A stretch of DNA of 7,364 nucleotides, taken from NCBI GenBank assembly GCA_027451455.1, contig DAIDJI010000268.1, positions 1 to 7,364 of the forward strand, in the 5' to 3' direction. Within the stretch, counting starts at the first letter, position 1; every line of letters starts with the position of its first letter. The DNA comes from Planctomycetales bacterium (GTDB taxonomy: Bacteria; Planctomycetota; Planctomycetia; Isosphaerales; Isosphaeraceae). Below, in pieces: positions 1 to 6,061 of this stretch. The translations under genes were made by a program, and so were the position numbers. The notes under the pieces were generated by a model. That model worked only from the letters and a program-made list of their open reading frames with translations, did no database searches and was not told where the DNA came from.

Positions 1-54
1 ATCACCCGTCGCCATTTCTTGCTGCGGATTGCGACCGCCGCTCAGGACGACTGA
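1..54 (+). CDS. Possible 3' end of an upstream gene (partial)
   Basis: From base 1, frame 1 stays open and reads ITRRHFLLRIATAAQDD before a TGA at 52-54. If real, these are the last 17 codons of a gene entering from the left, ending 15 bases before the convergent stop of the next gene. I do not recognise it. The RRHFLL stretch resembles a twin-arginine signal, but such signals sit at the N-terminus and this one is followed at once by a stop. So it is either coincidence or a broken gene start. The piece is too short to judge, and other frames through it are also open. Confidence 0.2.
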   Translation: MTRRHFLLRIATAAQDD

Positions 55-69
55 GCCGCGCCCATGGGA

Positions 70-750
70 TCAGGCCGGGAGCAGATCCAGGAACCAGAAT
101 CCGTCGCGCTCGACGACCTCGCCGGCCCGGACGGCGATCTCGCGGCGGAAGGCGGGGGATCGCGTGCAGAACGTGTGGAACTCGCCCCGCTCGCCGCACG
201 GGTCAGCGCCGTCAGGAAGCTCGGCCAGGAGCGAGCTGTCGAAGCGTCGGCCGAGGAACGCCTCGGGCAGTTGCCTCGGATCGACGCAAGTGAGGACGGC
301 CTCCATCCCCGACCGGATCATCCGGCGGGCCAGGTCGGTCGTCGCGCTGGGCGTCTCCCAGATCGGGAAGATCGGCTCGATACCCGAACCCTCCAGGAGA
401 CGGACCCGATAGGCTCGCACGTCTTCGAGGAAGAGGTCGCCGAAGGCCATCTGGGTGACGCCCGCCGCTCTCGCCTCCGCCAGCGCCGATCTCATCCGGT
501 CCTCGTAGGCCTCGTTCGTGCAGGGGAATGGCAGCGGGACCGGGATCATCGGCAGACCGGCGGCCTCGGCCTGAGCCGCGACCAGCTCTCGCCGGACGGC
601 GTGCATCGCGACGCGATCGAACGCCTCATTGAACGTCGTCAGCAGTCCGACAACCTCGACCTCGTCTCGCTCCCTGAGGACGTGCAACGTCCACGCGGCA
701 TCCTTGCCGGAACTCCACGAGAGCAGGGTTTTCGGTCGGGTCGCGGTCAT
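70..750 (-). CDS. Dph6-like PP-loop ATPase (adenine nucleotide alpha hydrolase family)
   Basis: This 226-residue cytoplasmic protein belongs to the ATP-binding PP-loop family of diphthine-ammonia ligase (Dph6/PF01902). Such enzymes adenylate a carboxylate or similar group before amide formation. The PP-loop is SWSSGKDAA at residues 11-19; many relatives have Ser where this one has Ala18. Further family signatures are GDLFLEDVRAYR (104-115), EPIFPIW (125-131) and the C-terminal DPCGERGEFHTF (183-194), which matches the conserved CGExGEFHT block of Dph6. I chose the ATG at 748-750 because the PP-loop lies just after it and a GAGGAG ribosome-binding site lies about 12 bases upstream. An in-frame ATG at 813 would add 21 residues without family character. 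It is transcribed in the same direction as the AraC-type gene but 629 bases away, so it is probably a separate unit. Bacteria do not make diphthamide, so the true substrate is unknown; the family assignment is firm and the reaction is not. Confidence 0.9.
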   Translation of the reverse strand: MTATRPKTLLSWSSGKDAAWTLHVLRERDEVEVVGLLTTFNEAFDRVAMHAVRRELVAAQAEAAGLPMIPVPLPFPCTNEAYEDRMRSALAEARAAGVTQMAFGDLFLEDVRAYRVRLLEGSGIEPIFPIWETPSATTDLARRMIRSGMEAVLTCVDPRQLPEAFLGRRFDSSLLAELPDGADPCGERGEFHTFCTRSPAFRREIAVRAGEVVERDGFWFLDLLPA

Positions 751-1101
751 GGTCGGTTGGATCTCCTCAACGCGGTCCCTCGTCTGGGCTCGGTCCCGAG
801 ATAACCCTGACAACGGCCCCGCCTCGCGTCAAGCTCGGAATGGCGATCCGGGACACGCGGCTCGCGTCCGGCTTGAAGGAGACGATCGGGCGTCGTCGGG
901 GCGGATCAGGTCTCGCCGGCCGAAAACGGAGGGGCGACCAACCCCAGGCCGATGCTGGACCTCACGAGACTCCACGGGACTTTTGGAGACCGGCCTCGAA
1001 CCCCGTCGGACCCTCAAAACAAGACCCAGAGCCACTGCCACGAGCCCTGAAGAGACCACCGCGCCCCGAGGCGGTCACGACCCTTCATTCAGCCGGGAAA
1101 A

Positions 1102-1230
1102 TCAGGGGCCAGCCTCGCCCCCGCTTGCGGCGGCCCCTTGCTTCAGATCCTCCCGAGACATCGCGACGGCCATCAGGTCCGGGACGATGTCCGGCGTGCA
1201 GGCGAGGACCAGCATCTCCAGGACCGCCAT
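1102..1230 (-). CDS. Doubtful small ORF, 42 codons
   Basis: An ATG at 1228-1230 opens a frame beginning MAVLEMLVLACTPDIVPDLM and continuing AVAMSREDLKQGAAAS before a TGA at 1102-1104. Its composition (hydrophobic and acidic residues, few Arg or Pro) looks more protein-like than the other frames in this gap. However, there is no clear ribosome-binding site, an in-frame stop lies six codons upstream, and I recognise no family. It could be a real small protein, a relic of a decayed gene, or chance. Confidence 0.2.
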   Translation of the reverse strand: MAVLEMLVLACTPDIVPDLMAVAMSREDLKQGAAASGGEAGP

Positions 1231-1282
1231 CCAACAGCCCGCACATCAGCACAAGGACAGTGACAGAAACTCGCAAGACTCA

Positions 1283-1315
1283 TTCTAAATACATTTGTAA
1301 ATTTGATGGAATGTG
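1283..1315. promoter_or_regulatory. AT-rich island with overlapping small palindromes
   Basis: The segment around 1286-1305 reads AAATACATTTGTAAATTT within otherwise very GC-rich DNA. It contains two overlapping inverted repeats, AAAT-ac-ATTT and ATTT-gt-AAAT. It lies 65-100 bases beyond the stop of the AraC-type gene. It could be a promoter core, a protein-binding site, or the weak 3' boundary of that transcript. No strong hairpin with a T-run is present, so I do not call a terminator. Confidence 0.3.
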
Positions 1316-1379
1316 AGGCGAAAGTTGAGGGAACGCGCTCGTCGAAGCGGGCCGCTGGGCGGGTGTAAGGTGAGGACGA

Positions 1380-2276
1380 TCAATCGGGGATGTCGCCTCC
1401 GCGTCCGGTGCGTGTCACGAGTTCGCGCGGCGTGAGGCCGTGGACCTGCTTGAAGAGTCGGGCGAAGTGGGAGGGGTCGCGGAAGCCGCAGGCGAAGCTG
1501 GTTTGCTTGACCTGTCCGCCGGAGGCGAGCAGGAAGTCCAGCGCCTCGTTCATGCGGAGTCGGAGCAGATACTGATAAGGGCTGGCCTCGCCGTGCTCGC
1601 GGAACAGCCGGCAGAGGTACGTCGGAGTTACGTTCATCGCAGCGGCGGCCGATTCGACGTCGCGATGGTCCCGGAAGTGATCGCGGAGGTACTGTCGGCA
1701 GCGGAGGAAGGTCTCCTGCCGCGCCGTTCCGTGGGCCTGCAACGGGGCGCGTCCGGCCCGGATCTTCAGCAGGAGGACCCGCAGGTGGGCCGCTGCCAGG
1801 GGATGGGCCTCGGCGATTGGCCGGGTCGCGTCGCGGTGCATTGCGTCGAAGGTTTCGGAGAGTTCCGCCGCGCTGGCGACCCCCGCCAGCCGCCCCGGGC
1901 GCAGCCGGCCGATGGACATCGCCGCCGCCGCGTCCTCGCCGGCGATGTCGAGGAAGCACTTGACCAGCGGCTCGGCCGGGTCGCTGTGAATCCGGCAGCG
2001 GACTCCGGGTCCGTAGCAGAAGACCGCGGCCGGGCTGAGGCGATGGTGGCGTCCCGCCAGCCAGAGGTCGCCCCGCCCCCGCTCCACCCATTCGAGCCCG
2101 TAATACGGGAAATTGGACCGGTCCACCTTGTAGTCGCCGGCGCAGGCCTCGCGCCCGCCGCAGACGACCACGAGTCTCGGGTCGGCCCCCGGTCGGCCGT
2201 GCAGATAGAAGTAGCGTCCCTCGCGGACCCGTGTCGCGATCTCGGGCTTCGCCAGGTCTGGTCTTCGGACACTCAT
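1380..2276 (-). CDS. AraC-family transcriptional regulator
   Basis: This 298-residue DNA-binding regulator has the standard AraC layout and length. An N-terminal cupin-like effector-binding and dimerisation domain spans roughly residues 20-110. It includes FPYYGLEWVERGRGDLWLAG (56-75) and SPAAVFCYGPG (81-91), the usual pattern of an AraC_binding jelly roll. A C-terminal double helix-turn-helix spans about 188-288. The first HTH is near 207-226 (VESAAAAMNVTPTYLCRLFR). The second is near 256-277, with the family signature FACGFRDPSHFARLFKQVHGLTP. The ATG at 2274-2276 has a modest AGGA site about 8 bases upstream. It is divergent from the reductase-dehydrogenase-GH172 cluster and shares a 205-base control region with it, so local control of that cluster is the natural inference. 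The effector is probably a sugar, as for many AraC proteins of this type, but nothing in the sequence names it. Confidence 0.93.
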   Translation of the reverse strand: MSVRRPDLAKPEIATRVREGRYFYLHGRPGADPRLVVVCGGREACAGDYKVDRSNFPYYGLEWVERGRGDLWLAGRHHRLSPAAVFCYGPGVRCRIHSDPAEPLVKCFLDIAGEDAAAAMSIGRLRPGRLAGVASAAELSETFDAMHRDATRPIAEAHPLAAAHLRVLLLKIRAGRAPLQAHGTARQETFLRCRQYLRDHFRDHRDVESAAAAMNVTPTYLCRLFREHGEASPYQYLLRLRMNEALDFLLASGGQVKQTSFACGFRDPSHFARLFKQVHGLTPRELVTRTGRGGDIPD

Positions 2277-2481
2277 CTCGCAAATCCTGCGCGGGGGGCT
2301 CGGGTGGTTGGTTCGAGAATATCCGGGTGATATCGAGAATATCCCGGGGAATCAAGGACCCAATCCGCACTGAGGAAGTCTAGAATCGAATGCCTGACGA
2401 CAACATCCAGCGAACGCGAGGGGCCCCGAGTGTCCGGCGCCTGGTCGGGGTTCGCCTGATCGGCAGGGGGAGGAATCCGGC
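2277..2481. promoter_or_regulatory. Divergent control region between the regulator and the operon
   Basis: This 205-base region should hold promoters for both directions. It contains the paired direct repeat at 2313-2344, a GATATC palindrome between the two boxes (2329-2334), a weak -10-like TAGAAT (2381-2386) without a good -35, and a possible leader ORF at 2390-2485. On the minus strand the operon-distal box contains TATTCT, which could serve as the regulator's -10 and would imply autoregulation. These promoter assignments are inference. Confidence 0.55.
2313..2344. promoter_or_regulatory. Tandem 12-bp direct repeat, candidate AraC-type operator
   Basis: The 12-mer TCGAGAATATCC occurs at 2313-2324 and again, identically, at 2333-2344. 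The period is 20 bp, close to two helical turns. AraC-family proteins typically bind direct repeats spaced about 20-21 bp, with the two HTH motifs of each subunit occupying one half-site. The boxes lie between a divergent AraC-family gene and the operon it probably controls, and they are more AT-rich than their surroundings. I therefore infer that this is the regulator's binding site. Confidence 0.6.
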
Positions 2482-2485
2482 GTGA
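2390..2485 (+). CDS. Possible 31-codon leader ORF coupled to the reductase gene
   Basis: An ATG at 2390 opens a frame starting MPDDNIQRTRGAPSVRR that ends at TGA 2483-2485. A GAGGAAG ribosome-binding site (2372-2378) lies 11 bases upstream. The stop overlaps the GTG start of the next gene in a GTGA arrangement (2482-2485), which commonly couples translation of adjacent genes. The peptide is Arg-rich with no recognised family and could be fortuitous. If it is translated, transcription must begin upstream of 2372, which would argue against TAGAAT at 2381 as the promoter -10. Confidence 0.3.
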   Translation: MPDDNIQRTRGAPSVRRLVGVRLIGRGRNPA

Positions 2486-3534
2486 TCGAACGACGAGCCG
2501 AGCCGGGGACGTTTGCCATCGCCGACGACGGGGTGGATCCGGCCGCGGTTCCCACGCTTCCGCTCCGTTCCGGCGCGAGGATCCCGGCCATCGGCCTGGG
2601 CACCTTCGGGTCCGACCGGTTCTCTGCCGAGCAGGTTGCCGAGGCGGTCCTCGGTGCCGCCGGGGTGGGCTACCGCCACTTCGATTGTGCGTCGGTCTAC
2701 GGCAACGAGCCGGAGGTCGGCCGATCGCTTCGGGCGATCCTTGATGGAGGCGTGCGCCGGGAGGACCTCTGGATTACCTCCAAGCTCTGGAACGACCGCC
2801 ACGGCGAGGGGCAGGTCGCGCCCGCCTGCGAGCGTTCGCTCGCCGACCTGGGGCTCGACTTTCTTGACCTCTACCTCGTTCACTGGCCGTTTCCGAACCA
2901 CCATCCCCCGGGTTGCGAGGTCGGGGCACGCAGCCCTGACGCGCGGCCGTACATTCACGATGAGTTCCTGAGGACCTGGCGGCAGATGGAGGCGCTTGTC
3001 GATCGCGGACTTGTCCGCCACATCGGCACCTCCAACATGACGGTTCCCAAGCTGGAGTTGTTGCTCCGCGACGCAAGGATACCGCCCTCGTGCAACGAGA
3101 TGGAGTTGCATCCCCACTTCCAGCAGCCCGAGCTGTTTCGTTACGTGGTGGAGCGTGGGATCGTGCCGATCGGCTATTGCCCGATCGGTTCGCCCAACCG
3201 TCCTGAGCGGGATCGAACCGCCTCCGATACGGTGGACATCGAGGACCCGGTCCTCGTCCGGATCGCAGAGCGGCGGGGAGTGCATCCGGCGATTATCTGC
3301 CTCCAGTGGGCGATCTGTCGTGGTCAGGTGCCGATCCCCTTTTCGGTCCGGCGCGGGCAGTACCTGGCGAACCTGAAGGCGGCTGTCGCCGAACCGCTCA
3401 CGGACGACGAGATGCGGCAGATCGCCGCGATCGACCGGGGGAACCGGCTGATCAAGGGGCAGGTCTTTCTCTGGAAGGACGGCCAGTCGTGGGAAGACCT
3501 CTGGGACCCGAGCGGTGAGATCACCCCTCCCTGA
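2482..3534 (+). CDS. Aldo/keto reductase
   Basis: This 350-residue cytoplasmic NAD(P)H-dependent reductase has the AKR TIM-barrel fold and converts aldehydes or open-chain aldoses to alcohols. The start TLPLRSGARIPAIGLGTFG (25-43) is the canonical first strand. The catalytic tetrad is visible as Asp68 and Tyr73 (in FDCASVYGNEPEVG), Lys101 (ITSKLWND) and His134 (LVHWPFP). GLVRHIGTSN (176-185) is the conserved barrel motif. The usual cofactor motif IPKSxxxxRxxEN appears instead as IPFSVRRGQYLAN (285-297). So the phosphate-contacting Lys and Arg are Phe287 and Gln293, and the Glu is Ala296. The GTG start at 2482 is supported by GGGGGAGGA nine bases upstream and leaves a 24-residue non-conserved N-terminal tail. 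The next gene starts 18 bases after the stop, so the two are probably co-transcribed. The substrate is not readable; a sugar is inferred from context. Confidence 0.92.
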   Translation: MIERRAEPGTFAIADDGVDPAAVPTLPLRSGARIPAIGLGTFGSDRFSAEQVAEAVLGAAGVGYRHFDCASVYGNEPEVGRSLRAILDGGVRREDLWITSKLWNDRHGEGQVAPACERSLADLGLDFLDLYLVHWPFPNHHPPGCEVGARSPDARPYIHDEFLRTWRQMEALVDRGLVRHIGTSNMTVPKLELLLRDARIPPSCNEMELHPHFQQPELFRYVVERGIVPIGYCPIGSPNRPERDRTASDTVDIEDPVLVRIAERRGVHPAIICLQWAICRGQVPIPFSVRRGQYLANLKAAVAEPLTDDEMRQIAAIDRGNRLIKGQVFLWKDGQSWEDLWDPSGEITPP

Positions 3535-3552
3535 AGGAAGGACTCCGTAACG

Positions 3553-4623
3553 ATGAGCGCGATTGCTGAGACAATGACCGGCGTGGTACTGCCGGGGGAT
3601 AGCACCGTGGCCTTTCGGGAGTACCCGGTTCCCCGGCCCGGCCGGGGCCAGGTGCTGGTGAGAATGAGGGCCTCGTCGATCTGCGGCAGTGATATCCGCG
3701 CGATCTACCGCGAGCACCTGGGCAAGGGCCCCGAGGCCTACCAGGGAGTGATCGCCGGCCACGAGCCGTGCGGGCAGGTCGTGATGGCGGGGCCGGGGTG
3801 CCAGCGGCTCGGGCCGGGCGACCGGGTGGTGATCTATCACATCTCGGGGTGCGGGATCTGTGACGAGTGCCGGCGTGGCTACCAGATCGGCTGCCACGGG
3901 GCGACCCGCGCCGCCTACGGCTGGCAGCGCGATGGCGGCCACGCCCCTTATCTGCTGGCCGAAGAGGCCGATTGTATTCCACTGCCGGACTCGCTGTCGT
4001 ACGTGGACGGGGCCCTCTGTGCCTGCGGGTTTGGCACAGCGTACGAGGCGCTCCTTCGCATTCAGTTAAGTGGCCGCGATCGCCTGCTGATCACCGGGAT
4101 GGGGCCCGTCGGCCTGGCGGCGGCGATGCTCGGCCGCGCCCTCGGAGCCGGGCCAATTTTTGGCACCGACCTCGCGCCCTCCCGGCTGGCGCTGGCGAGC
4201 GATCTCGGGCTGATCGACCATGCCCTCGAGTCCGACGACGAGGCGCTCTCGCGGATTCTCGACCGGACCGGCGGCCGGGGCTGCGAGGCGACCATCGACT
4301 GCTCGGGTGCCCCGTCGGCGCGGCTGCTGGCCCTCCGCGCCACCCGAGATTGGGGCCGTTGTGCCTTCATCGGCGAGGGGAACACTGTGGCGTTCGATGT
4401 CTCGAAGGAATTGATCCACAAGCAGGTCACGCTGTTTGGGTCGTGGGTCACCTCGCTGGGACACATGGCGGAGTTGGTTGAGCGGCTCGACCGTTGGGGC
4501 CTCCATCCCGACCGAACCTGCACGCACCGCCTGCCGCTCGATCGTGCCGACGAGGCCTATCGGACGGCCGCCGCCGGAGAGGGCGGGAAGGTCTGCATTG
4601 TCCTGGACGACTCCGCCGATTGA
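3553..4623 (+). CDS. Zinc-dependent medium-chain alcohol/polyol dehydrogenase
   Basis: This 356-residue cytoplasmic dehydrogenase has the MDR/ADH (GroES-like plus Rossmann) architecture. It oxidises secondary alcohols or polyols, or runs in reverse. Catalytic zinc ligands are Cys44 (SSICGSDI) and His70 with Glu71 (GHEPCG). Cys158, in CACGFGTAY, matches the third-ligand Cys of classical ADHs. Structural zinc ligands are Cys100, Cys103, Cys106 and Cys114. The nucleotide fold shows GMGPVG (182-187) and an acidic residue, Asp206, at the end of the second strand, which usually means NAD rather than NADP. Length is normal for the family. The ATG at 3553 follows an AGGAAGGA ribosome-binding site; an in-frame ATG seven codons later is an alternative. 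It sits 18 bases after the reductase gene and 54 bases before the GH172 gene. Pairing with an aldo/keto reductase suggests consecutive reduction and oxidation of one sugar, which is an inference. Confidence 0.92.
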   Translation: MSAIAETMTGVVLPGDSTVAFREYPVPRPGRGQVLVRMRASSICGSDIRAIYREHLGKGPEAYQGVIAGHEPCGQVVMAGPGCQRLGPGDRVVIYHISGCGICDECRRGYQIGCHGATRAAYGWQRDGGHAPYLLAEEADCIPLPDSLSYVDGALCACGFGTAYEALLRIQLSGRDRLLITGMGPVGLAAAMLGRALGAGPIFGTDLAPSRLALASDLGLIDHALESDDEALSRILDRTGGRGCEATIDCSGAPSARLLALRATRDWGRCAFIGEGNTVAFDVSKELIHKQVTLFGSWVTSLGHMAELVERLDRWGLHPDRTCTHRLPLDRADEAYRTAAAGEGGKVCIVLDDSAD

Positions 4624-4677
4624 TCGGCCCGCGCTGGGCGGTTTCCCCGGCTCCTGCTTCGAGAAAGGTGCAGATTG

Positions 4678-5739
4678 ATGATACGGAAGCTCGGCGGGCG
4701 CGGGCTCGGGCGCGGGCTCGGCCTTGGCCTTGGCCTCGCCATCCTGCTACTGGGTACGGCGGCCCTCTGGGCGTTCGCGGGGCCGACCCGATCGGCCGAC
4801 CCGTCGGACCCCGCCTCGTCAGGCCCGGGCGCACCGGCTCGCGCCCCTGCCCCGCCGATGCAGCTCTTCGGCACGATGGGCAAGGAGGTGACGCTCGTTC
4901 CGGGAGAGGAAAAGGTTCTCTTCGAGCAGGACGGCGCGGGGACGCTGACGCACATGTGGTTCGGCGGCTCCTGGCCGGGCTGGGGCGACACCCGCATTCG
5001 GATCTACGTCGACGGCGAAAAGCGGGCGGGCATCGACATGGCGCTCTTCCTGGGGCACGGCATCGGCTGGGGCAACGACTCGGCCCCGTGGGGGACGAAC
5101 CGGATTGGTAAGACCGGGCGGCCGAGCGGCATCTACAACACCTATCGCATCCCCTTTGGCGAAAGGGTGAAGGTCACTGCGAGCCTGGCCCCCTCGGTGC
5201 AGCAGCCTCAGGTCTTCTGGTGGATCGTGCGCGGCCTGACGGATTATCCGGTCCGGCTGGGCGGGATCGAGCTGCCGGCCTCGGCGCGTCTGAAGCTGCA
5301 CCGGCTCGAAAAGGTCTCGACCGCGCCGTTGCAGGAGTTGACGATCCTGGAGACAAGGGCCCGGGGCCTGCTTTACGCGGTGACGTTCGAGGCGATCAGC
5401 GACAATTTCAACTACCTCGAAGCGTGTCTTCGCGCCTATCCCAACGGACGGAAGGAGCCGGTCTGGATGTCGTCCGGGACCGAGGATTATTTCCTGGGGA
5501 CGTATTACTTCAACGCCGGAATCTACCACAACCCGGTCGCCGGCCTGACACACGGCGACCCAGACCGGCCCGGATCGTCCTATCGGTTCTCGGCCTATCG
5601 GTTCCACGAGGACGACCCCGTACCTTTTCAGGATGGCCTTCGCCTGGTCTGGCGGAATGGCGAGGAACTCAACGGCCACCGATACGGGGATCCGAAGCCA
5701 ACGACCCTGACGTCCTACGTCTGGACCTATGAATGGTAG
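4678..5739 (+). CDS. DUF2961 / GH172 family protein with N-terminal signal or anchor
   Basis: This 353-residue protein belongs to DUF2961, now glycoside hydrolase family GH172. Characterised members act on furanosides: difructose dianhydride I synthase/hydrolase and D-arabinofuranosidases. It starts with basic residues and then a Gly/Leu-rich hydrophobic segment (about 10-34) ending AFAGP, which is a signal peptide or membrane anchor. A Pro/Ala-rich linker (41-60) follows. There is no lipobox Cys. The DUF2961 domain fills about 62-353, with WFGGSWPGWGDTRIRIYVDG (94-113) and the hallmark SSGTEDYF (265-272), whose Glu269 is the likely catalytic acidic residue. YRFHEDDPVPF (307-317) is a typical late block. 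I chose the ATG at 4678 over the TTG at 4675 because an AAAGG site lies nine bases upstream. It is the last gene of the cluster and probably supplies sugar to the upstream enzymes. The exact glycoside is unknown. Confidence 0.88.
   Translation: MIRKLGGRGLGRGLGLGLGLAILLLGTAALWAFAGPTRSADPSDPASSGPGAPARAPAPPMQLFGTMGKEVTLVPGEEKVLFEQDGAGTLTHMWFGGSWPGWGDTRIRIYVDGEKRAGIDMALFLGHGIGWGNDSAPWGTNRIGKTGRPSGIYNTYRIPFGERVKVTASLAPSVQQPQVFWWIVRGLTDYPVRLGGIELPASARLKLHRLEKVSTAPLQELTILETRARGLLYAVTFEAISDNFNYLEACLRAYPNGRKEPVWMSSGTEDYFLGTYYFNAGIYHNPVAGLTHGDPDRPGSSYRFSAYRFHEDDPVPFQDGLRLVWRNGEELNGHRYGDPKPTTLTSYVWTYEW
4688..4740 (+). repeat. Low-complexity Gly/Leu codon repeat in the signal peptide
   Basis: The DNA here is made of short near-repeats of CGGGCTCGGGCG and GGCCTT units. 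They encode the GLGRGLGLGLGLA-type stretch of the GH172 signal segment. Such repeats can change length by slippage, altering the hydrophobic core by Gly-Leu pairs without shifting the frame. Confidence 0.5.
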
Positions 5740-5888
5740 TGAGGTTTCCCGGTAAATCGCAGGACTTCGCCGATGCCCTGCTGACCGAGTTCACCATCGA
5801 TGGATCGCGCCGGGACGCGTCGCTCACGCGGAGGTGGACGAGTCGGTTTCTGGGAACCGTTCGGGCTTGTTGCGATTTATCAAGAAAG

Positions 5889-6061
5889 ACGATTCACCAC
5901 AGAGGACACAGAGAGCACAGAGGAAGAGAGAGAAATTCTTGAGGTTCTGGGGGGCAGGCCATTTATGGTTGGGCGGCTGGGGATTGAACCCGGTTCAGCC
6001 CTTCCGGGATGGGAACCTGGCCTGAATCTCTGTGCTCTCTGTGTCCTCTGTGGTGAATCGT
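5889..6061. repeat. Perfect 34-bp inverted repeat with nested inner stems
   Basis: The left arm at 5889-5922 (core GATTCACCACAGAGGACACA) is the exact reverse complement of 6028-6061, 34 of 34 bases. The 105-base spacer holds further pairs: CAGGCCA (5955-5961) with TGGCCTG (6018-6024), and the palindrome TGAACC-C-GGTTCA (5985-5997). Transcribed from either side, this would fold into a long stem with an internal hairpin. Arms of this CACAGAG type recur as dispersed repeats in planctomycete and other large bacterial genomes (from general knowledge). No transposase is encoded, so it could be a MITE- or REP-like element. Its place between convergent genes would also suit a two-way transcription block. 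On the minus strand the stem is followed by a moderately T-rich TCTTTCTT. Confidence 0.85.

Larger units (their letters stand above)
751..1379. other. Long gene-poor stretch between the ATPase and the AraC-type regulator
   Basis: No convincing gene is seen here. Frames that are open on either strand give Arg/Pro/Gly-rich translations typical of random high-GC sequence. The part beside the ATPase start should contain its promoter. A short perfect stem, CTCGG-tc-CCGAG, lies at 789-800, but I see no clear -35/-10 pair. A weak CTCCA/TGGAG stem lies at 970-988. The right end carries a marked AT-rich island (1283-1315). A 42-codon minus-strand ORF at 1102-1230 is listed separately. Confidence 0.6.

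Noticed and set aside
64..804. Long plus-strand open frame opposite the Dph6-like gene
   Set aside because: It is antisense to a clear family member, gives an Arg/Asp-rich product without domain features, and has no ribosome-binding site.
1440..2330. Long plus-strand open frame of about 296 codons opposite the AraC-type gene
   Set aside because: It is a high-GC antisense shadow; the minus-strand frame has an unmistakable double HTH signature.
2381..2386. TAGAAT as the -10 box of the operon promoter
   Set aside because: No -35 match lies at proper spacing, and it sits between a good ribosome-binding site and the ATG of the possible leader ORF; kept only as a weak alternative.
2380..3942. 520-codon minus-strand open frame across the reductase and dehydrogenase genes
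   Set aside because: It spans two well-defined plus-strand enzymes and reads as Arg/Pro/His-rich shadow sequence with no domain.
5844..5859. Small stem CGGTTT-ctgg-GAACCG as an intrinsic terminator for the operon
   Set aside because: The stem is only 5-6 pairs and is followed by TTCGGGCTTG rather than a T-run.
5733..5942. 69-codon frame starting inside the end of the GH172 gene (ATG overlapping its TAG)
   Set aside because: The start overlap looks like coupling, but the C-terminal third is only the translated inverted-repeat arm (HHRGHREHRG), and the rest matches no family I know.
5889..6061. CRISPR-like repeats in the CACAGAG region
   Set aside because: There are only two inverted copies and a partial direct one, with no regular spacers and no cas genes.
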